The position numbers were made by a program, and so were the translations under genes. Shown piece by piece: positions 7,276-9,827 of a DNA stretch of 9,827 bases. Numbering within the stretch: the stretch's first letter is position 1; each line of letters starts with the position of its first letter. A model generated the notes under the pieces. That model ran no database searches, was not told where the DNA came from, and was given only the letters and a program-made list of their open reading frames with translations. The stretch is taken from positions 1 through 9,827 of the forward strand of contig QIKU01000287.1 in NCBI GenBank assembly GCA_003232015.1, given 5' to 3'. This DNA comes from Gammaproteobacteria bacterium (GTDB lineage: Bacteria > Pseudomonadota > Gammaproteobacteria > UBA6429).

Positions 7276-8010
7276 ATGCTATCCACGACTGTTCTTCGTA
7301 TTAAAAATATTAAAAAACCAGAGCTGTTTCGATCTTATAAAGTGCATCCGTTCTTCTTTATTTCGCTTATTTTTAGCCTGTATTTTATTTTTACAACGGC
7401 GGTTTACGCCTCCAGCGATCAAAATGAGCAAGCCCTACCCTTCACACTGGTTGGCACCATTACCGGTAACCCACCTCTGGCACTGCTTGCATTGGATGAT
7501 AAAAAGTTACATTTTTATACACTCAAGGATAAAATTGGAAACTTCACTATCACGGCTATTGAGAAAAATAAAATTAATCTATCCTACAATAAGCGGATTT
7601 ATACACTCCATTTGCAGCAAAAAACCGCTCTAGTCGCGTTGCCAGTACCAGCAGCTGATTTGTCTTCAAAACAAGCAGCCAATTTACCTATCAATATCCA
7701 CGTTAAGCGGCAACTGTTAAACCATATTAGCCACAATATTCAGCAATGGTTAGCTGCCATACCACTTAAGCTGGAAATTACCGATGGCCGTGTCAGCGGC
7801 TATGCTGTCGGAACGGTACAAAACATTCCCCTGAACAGTGCGATAGGCTTACAACGAGGCGATATTATAAAGTCAATTAACGGGGTAGCGGTTAGTCAAT
7901 CCAGGCTTTTTGCTGAAACCACAAATAACCTTATTGATAGAAGTGATATTTATATAAAGATTGAGCGTGATCACAAATTAAGCACCTTGCACTTTAGCAT
8001 CACAGACTAA
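7276..8010 (+). CDS. GspC-like protein with PDZ domain
   Basis: A 244-residue protein. A hydrophobic segment at about residues 25-44 is either a membrane anchor or a signal peptide ending Ala-Tyr-Ala45. Residues about 54-116 (FTLVGTITGNPPLALLAL onwards) resemble the homology region of type II secretion protein GspC/PulC, with a beta-rich pattern around a Gly-Thr start. Residues about 172-243 form a PDZ domain, best seen in IGLQRGDIIKSINGVAV (190-206). It follows the TonB-like gene by 15 bases and has no strong Shine-Dalgarno, so it probably depends on read-through from the genes before it. No other type II secretion gene is present, so it is better read as a periplasmic adaptor of this Ton/Tol-like machine. 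Direct links to secretion are not shown. Confidence 0.85.
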   Translation: MLSTTVLRIKNIKKPELFRSYKVHPFFFISLIFSLYFIFTTAVYASSDQNEQALPFTLVGTITGNPPLALLALDDKKLHFYTLKDKIGNFTITAIEKNKINLSYNKRIYTLHLQQKTALVALPVPAADLSSKQAANLPINIHVKRQLLNHISHNIQQWLAAIPLKLEITDGRVSGYAVGTVQNIPLNSAIGLQRGDIIKSINGVAVSQSRLFAETTNNLIDRSDIYIKIERDHKLSTLHFSITD

Positions 8011-8012
8011 TT

Positions 8013-8047
8013 TACAATTAGTTGATAAATAAGCTATTTATATTGTA
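8013..8047 (+). terminator. AT-only stem-loop after the operon
   Basis: TACAAT (8013-8018) pairs with ATTGTA (8042-8047), and ATAAATA (8025-8031) pairs with TATTTAT (8035-8041) around the loop AGC. Six unpaired bases (8019-8024) bulge on one side. It begins two bases after the last stop of the operon, where a terminator would be expected. It has almost no G-C pairs and no clear run of T after it, so it is at best a weak terminator or an RNA 3'-end stabiliser. Confidence 0.35.
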
Positions 8048-8106
8048 TATAAAGCACGCCAAATTTGACAAATCCACTAAATTGAGCCAAATTTATATTC
8101 GGAATA

Positions 8107-8143
8107 CAGCAGCGGCATTCGTAGCGATACCGTTTAACTGCTG
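8107..8143. repeat. Imperfect inverted repeat with bulges
   Basis: CAGCAG at 8107-8112 pairs with CTGCTG at 8138-8143. Inside, CGG (8113-8115) pairs with CCG (8130-8132), and AT/CG pairs follow toward the loop TAG at 8122-8124. TTTAA at 8133-8137 is left as a one-sided bulge. It could fold as DNA or RNA hairpin. No function can be assigned. Confidence 0.4.
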
Positions 8144-8293
8144 AGCCACTAGAGAATAGAAATGCATCACAAATTCAGTCAAATATAGCGTACACACCCT
8201 ATTTTTATAGCTAAATGAGAAGCAAATCACACCAAAATCAGCAAAAGTAGTGTAAAGTTTACTCAAGGCGCTGTCTCTGCCGGGATGCAAGCG

Positions 8294-8331
8294 TTATATA
8301 TAGTATAAAATGGTTAAAATAAAGCCATAAT
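8294..8331 (+). promoter_or_regulatory. Possible promoter region of the cyclic-nucleotide-binding gene
   Basis: This very AT-rich stretch has several sequences close to a -10 box: TATAGT (8299-8304), TATAAA (8304-8309), TAAAAT (8315-8320) and CATAAT (8326-8331). None has a good -35 box at 16-18 bases upstream. A promoter is expected here, because the next gene is separated from the operon by 445 bases and a possible terminator. The exact position is uncertain. Confidence 0.3.
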
Positions 8332-8333
8332 TT

Positions 8334-8455
8334 AGGGGGAAGGCACCGTCGGGGCTAGAGCAACGGGTGACAACCGTCCAGAAGTAGTGATTTGGCAAAA
8401 TAATCCTTAGCTTGCTCACGAGGTTAATTTTTAACACACAGAAATTTTTAACATC
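8334..8455 (+). promoter_or_regulatory. G-rich, possibly structured 5' leader
   Basis: A sudden G-rich block (AGGGGGAAGGC, then CGGGGC) stands out from the AT-rich surroundings and precedes the next ATG. Possible helices: GAGCAA (8358-8363) with TTGCTC (8412-8417); ACGG (8363-8366) with CCGT (8374-8377) around a seven-base loop; CCAGA (8378-8382) with TTTGG (8391-8395) around AGTAGTGA; and GTTAA (8423-8427) with TTAAC (8431-8435). The first three could form a three-way junction. CCGT occurs also at 8347-8350, so ACGG has two competing partners. GCTA (8354-8357) could pair with TAGC (8408-8411) as a pseudoknot. I compared it from memory with common riboswitch classes and found no match. No Shine-Dalgarno precedes the ATG closely. 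Confidence 0.4.
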
Positions 8456-9827
8456 ATGGCTACATTAAATAAATACTTAAATAACAAATTCTTAAAGACG
8501 TTAGAGCCGCTTAGTAAATTAAGCGTTGATAAGTTATCTGAGCTCGCCAATAAATCCAGTATTGAAGTCATCCCGGCAGGCCGGATACTTTTTCGCCAAA
8601 GTGAAAAAGATAAACGTAGTTATTACCTTATCTCAGGCCAGATTGAACTACATACGCACGGTGCTAAAAAAGCCCAGACCATAAAAGCAAAAACGCCTGA
8701 AGCTAAATACCCTATTGCCCAGCAAATCCCCCGCCCATGCACCGCAAAAACAAAAGTTAATTCTGAAATCATTTCAATTGACACCGACTTGCTTGAAATG
8801 CTGATTGAATCAGACGATAACCCATCGGGTAACTATGAAGTAACTGAAATTAGTAGTGATGATGAAAACGGCTGGATGCTAAAATTTTTACAGTCACGCG
8901 CTTTCCTGCAAATCCCTACTGAAAATATTCAAAAAATTCTGATGTCAATGGAAGAAATTGTCGCTCCAAAAGGTCAAACCATTGTCAACCAGGGCGAAAG
9001 CAATGATTACTACTACATCGTTAAAACCGGCAAATGCAGCGTAAGCCGCCGCCCAAGCCCAAAGACAGAAGACGTACAAATTGCCATTCTTGCAGCAGGC
9101 GATGGTTTCGGTGAAGAAGCCCTTATTACCGATGGCGTTAGAAATGCAACTGTTCGTATGATGTCGGCCGGCTCATTAATGCGGCTGAAAAAAGATGACT
9201 TTATTTCTCTTCTGGTAAGCCCGCTTTTAGACTACATCCATCTCGATGAACTAAAATCACGAGCCACTGCTGGTGACCTGCTTATTGACGTCCGCCCACA
9301 CAAGAGCTTTATGGACGGACATTTAGATGGTGCCGTTAATACCCCGTTGTCGATGATTCGACTTAAGCTCAACAATTTTAATGCCGAGCGAAATACCATT
9401 GTTTATTGTGATGATGCCAGTCGCAGTACCGCGGCTGCATTTTTACTTATCCAGCATGGGTTAAGTTGTAGTATTCTTAAAAATGGCCTCAGCGATGTCG
9501 CAACAACCAAAGAAAAAGTAGCGACATCAAGTACCAGCATGTCCAATATTATTGCCAATCTGGATGCAGTAACAAATAAAGAAAGAGCAAAAATAACCCG
9601 CCATCCAAAAGCTAATTTATCCAGGCAACCCCTAAACAAAATACCTGCCCAGCCTGCTCCCGCGCATAAAAAAGCGATTGCAGAAAAGCAGCAGCTCGAA
9701 CAAGAAAAACAACACCTGCAACAAGAAGCTAAAATATTACGCGAAAAAGCAGCAGCCGAAAAACTTACTGTAGAACGAGCATTGCAGGAACAGGCCGCTG
9801 AAGCGAAGAAACATCAACTTGCGCTTA
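8456..9827 (+). CDS. Cyclic-nucleotide-binding and rhodanese domain protein (3' partial)
   Basis: The frame from the ATG at 8456 stays open to the window end, giving 457 complete codons; a TAA at 8432 blocks any earlier start of note. Residues about 15-118 look like a first cyclic-nucleotide-binding beta-roll (AGRILFRQSEKDKRSYYLIS), but its phosphate-binding loop is missing. Residues about 146-255 form a second one with an intact loop: Gly217-Phe-Gly-Glu220-Glu-Ala, then Arg229-Asn-Ala-Thr232. Residues about 272-345 form a rhodanese domain (LLIDVRPHKSFMDGHLDGAV) with catalytic-type Cys318 in the loop Cys-Asp-Asp-Ala-Ser-Arg-Ser. From about 405 a Gln/Glu/Lys/Ala-rich coiled coil runs off the end. 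No signal peptide or DNA-binding helix-turn-helix is visible. I infer a cytoplasmic sensor that links a cyclic nucleotide to sulfur or redox chemistry; the ligand is unknown. Confidence 0.9.
   Translation, partial: MATLNKYLNNKFLKTLEPLSKLSVDKLSELANKSSIEVIPAGRILFRQSEKDKRSYYLISGQIELHTHGAKKAQTIKAKTPEAKYPIAQQIPRPCTAKTKVNSEIISIDTDLLEMLIESDDNPSGNYEVTEISSDDENGWMLKFLQSRAFLQIPTENIQKILMSMEEIVAPKGQTIVNQGESNDYYYIVKTGKCSVSRRPSPKTEDVQIAILAAGDGFGEEALITDGVRNATVRMMSAGSLMRLKKDDFISLLVSPLLDYIHLDELKSRATAGDLLIDVRPHKSFMDGHLDGAVNTPLSMIRLKLNNFNAERNTIVYCDDASRSTAAAFLLIQHGLSCSILKNGLSDVATTKEKVATSSTSMSNIIANLDAVTNKERAKITRHPKANLSRQPLNKIPAQPAPAHKKAIAEKQQLEQEKQHLQQEAKILREKAAAEKLTVERALQEQAAEAKKHQLAL

Larger units (their letters stand above)
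8048..8333. other. Intergenic stretch without a convincing gene
   Basis: I see no supported gene here. An open frame on the - strand (8290-8093, 65 codons) begins with TTG, has no ribosome binding site and shows no recognisable protein pattern. The stretch holds the direct repeat GCCAAATTT at 8058-8066 and 8086-8094, the palindrome CAAATTTG at 8060-8067, a bulged inverted repeat at 8107-8143, and the small inverted repeat GTAAA-G-TTTAC at 8252-8262. The right end is very AT-rich. It may carry the promoter of the downstream gene or be the remnant of a small element, but nothing here decides that. Confidence 0.5.

Noticed and set aside
8093..8290. Open frame of 65 codons on the - strand in the intergenic region
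   Set aside because: It starts with TTG, has no ribosome binding site, no recognisable domain, and spans the inverted repeats; chance is the simpler explanation.
8131..8300. Possible integron attC site (GTTTAAC at 8132-8138 and GCGTTAT near 8291)
   Set aside because: The inner boxes next to the two ends are not complementary, the right end does not fit the GTTRRRY core, and no integrase or gene cassette is present.
8456..9827. CRP/FNR-type transcription factor
   Set aside because: No helix-turn-helix follows the binding domain; a rhodanese domain and a coiled coil take its place in the visible part.

Overview
The window looks like chromosomal DNA of a gammaproteobacterium. By eye it is moderately AT-rich, with lysine-, asparagine- and isoleucine-rich proteins. 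I infer the group from the style of the Ton/Tol-like proteins and the lipoproteins; the window holds no rRNA, tRNA or other marker gene to confirm it. Every gene I can support lies on the + strand. I see no transposase, integrase, CRISPR array, tRNA or rRNA.

Positions 1-8010 hold one compact run of nine genes with overlaps of 4-20 bases or gaps of 1-26 bases, which reads as a single operon. In order they are: the C-terminal part of a helical, coiled-coil-rich protein cut by the window start (1-909); a 949-residue TPR-rich lipoprotein (906-3755); a 212-residue TPR lipoprotein (3736-4374); a 95-residue exported protein (4371-4658); a MotA/TolQ/ExbB proton-channel protein (4685-5320); two different ExbD/TolR proteins (5329-5817 and 5832-6359); a TonB-like transducer with an AgmX/PglI-type C-terminal domain (6361-7260); and a membrane-anchored or exported protein with a GspC-like region and a PDZ domain (7276-8010).

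Together these look like a dedicated proton-driven envelope machine. The ExbB-type channel and the two ExbD-type subunits would use the proton gradient. The AgmX/PglI-type protein would carry the force across the periplasm. The two TPR lipoproteins, probably at the outer membrane, with the small exported protein and the PDZ protein, would be the periplasmic and outer-membrane partners. The gene content resembles the Myxococcus Agl/Glt gliding and Nfs spore-coat machinery, and TonB systems with extra TPR or TtpC-like parts. What this version moves or assembles cannot be read from the window. The most striking detail is that the first ExbD-type protein has Asn24 where the family has its essential membrane aspartate, while the second keeps Asp30.

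Positions 8011-8455 are a 445-base intergenic region. It has an AT-only stem-loop just after the operon, a stretch with no convincing gene, and then a G-rich leader with several possible RNA helices. Positions 8456-9827 hold the start of a second unit, a large open reading frame that runs off the window end. It encodes a degenerate and then an intact cyclic-nucleotide-binding domain, a rhodanese domain with its cysteine, and the beginning of a long coiled coil.
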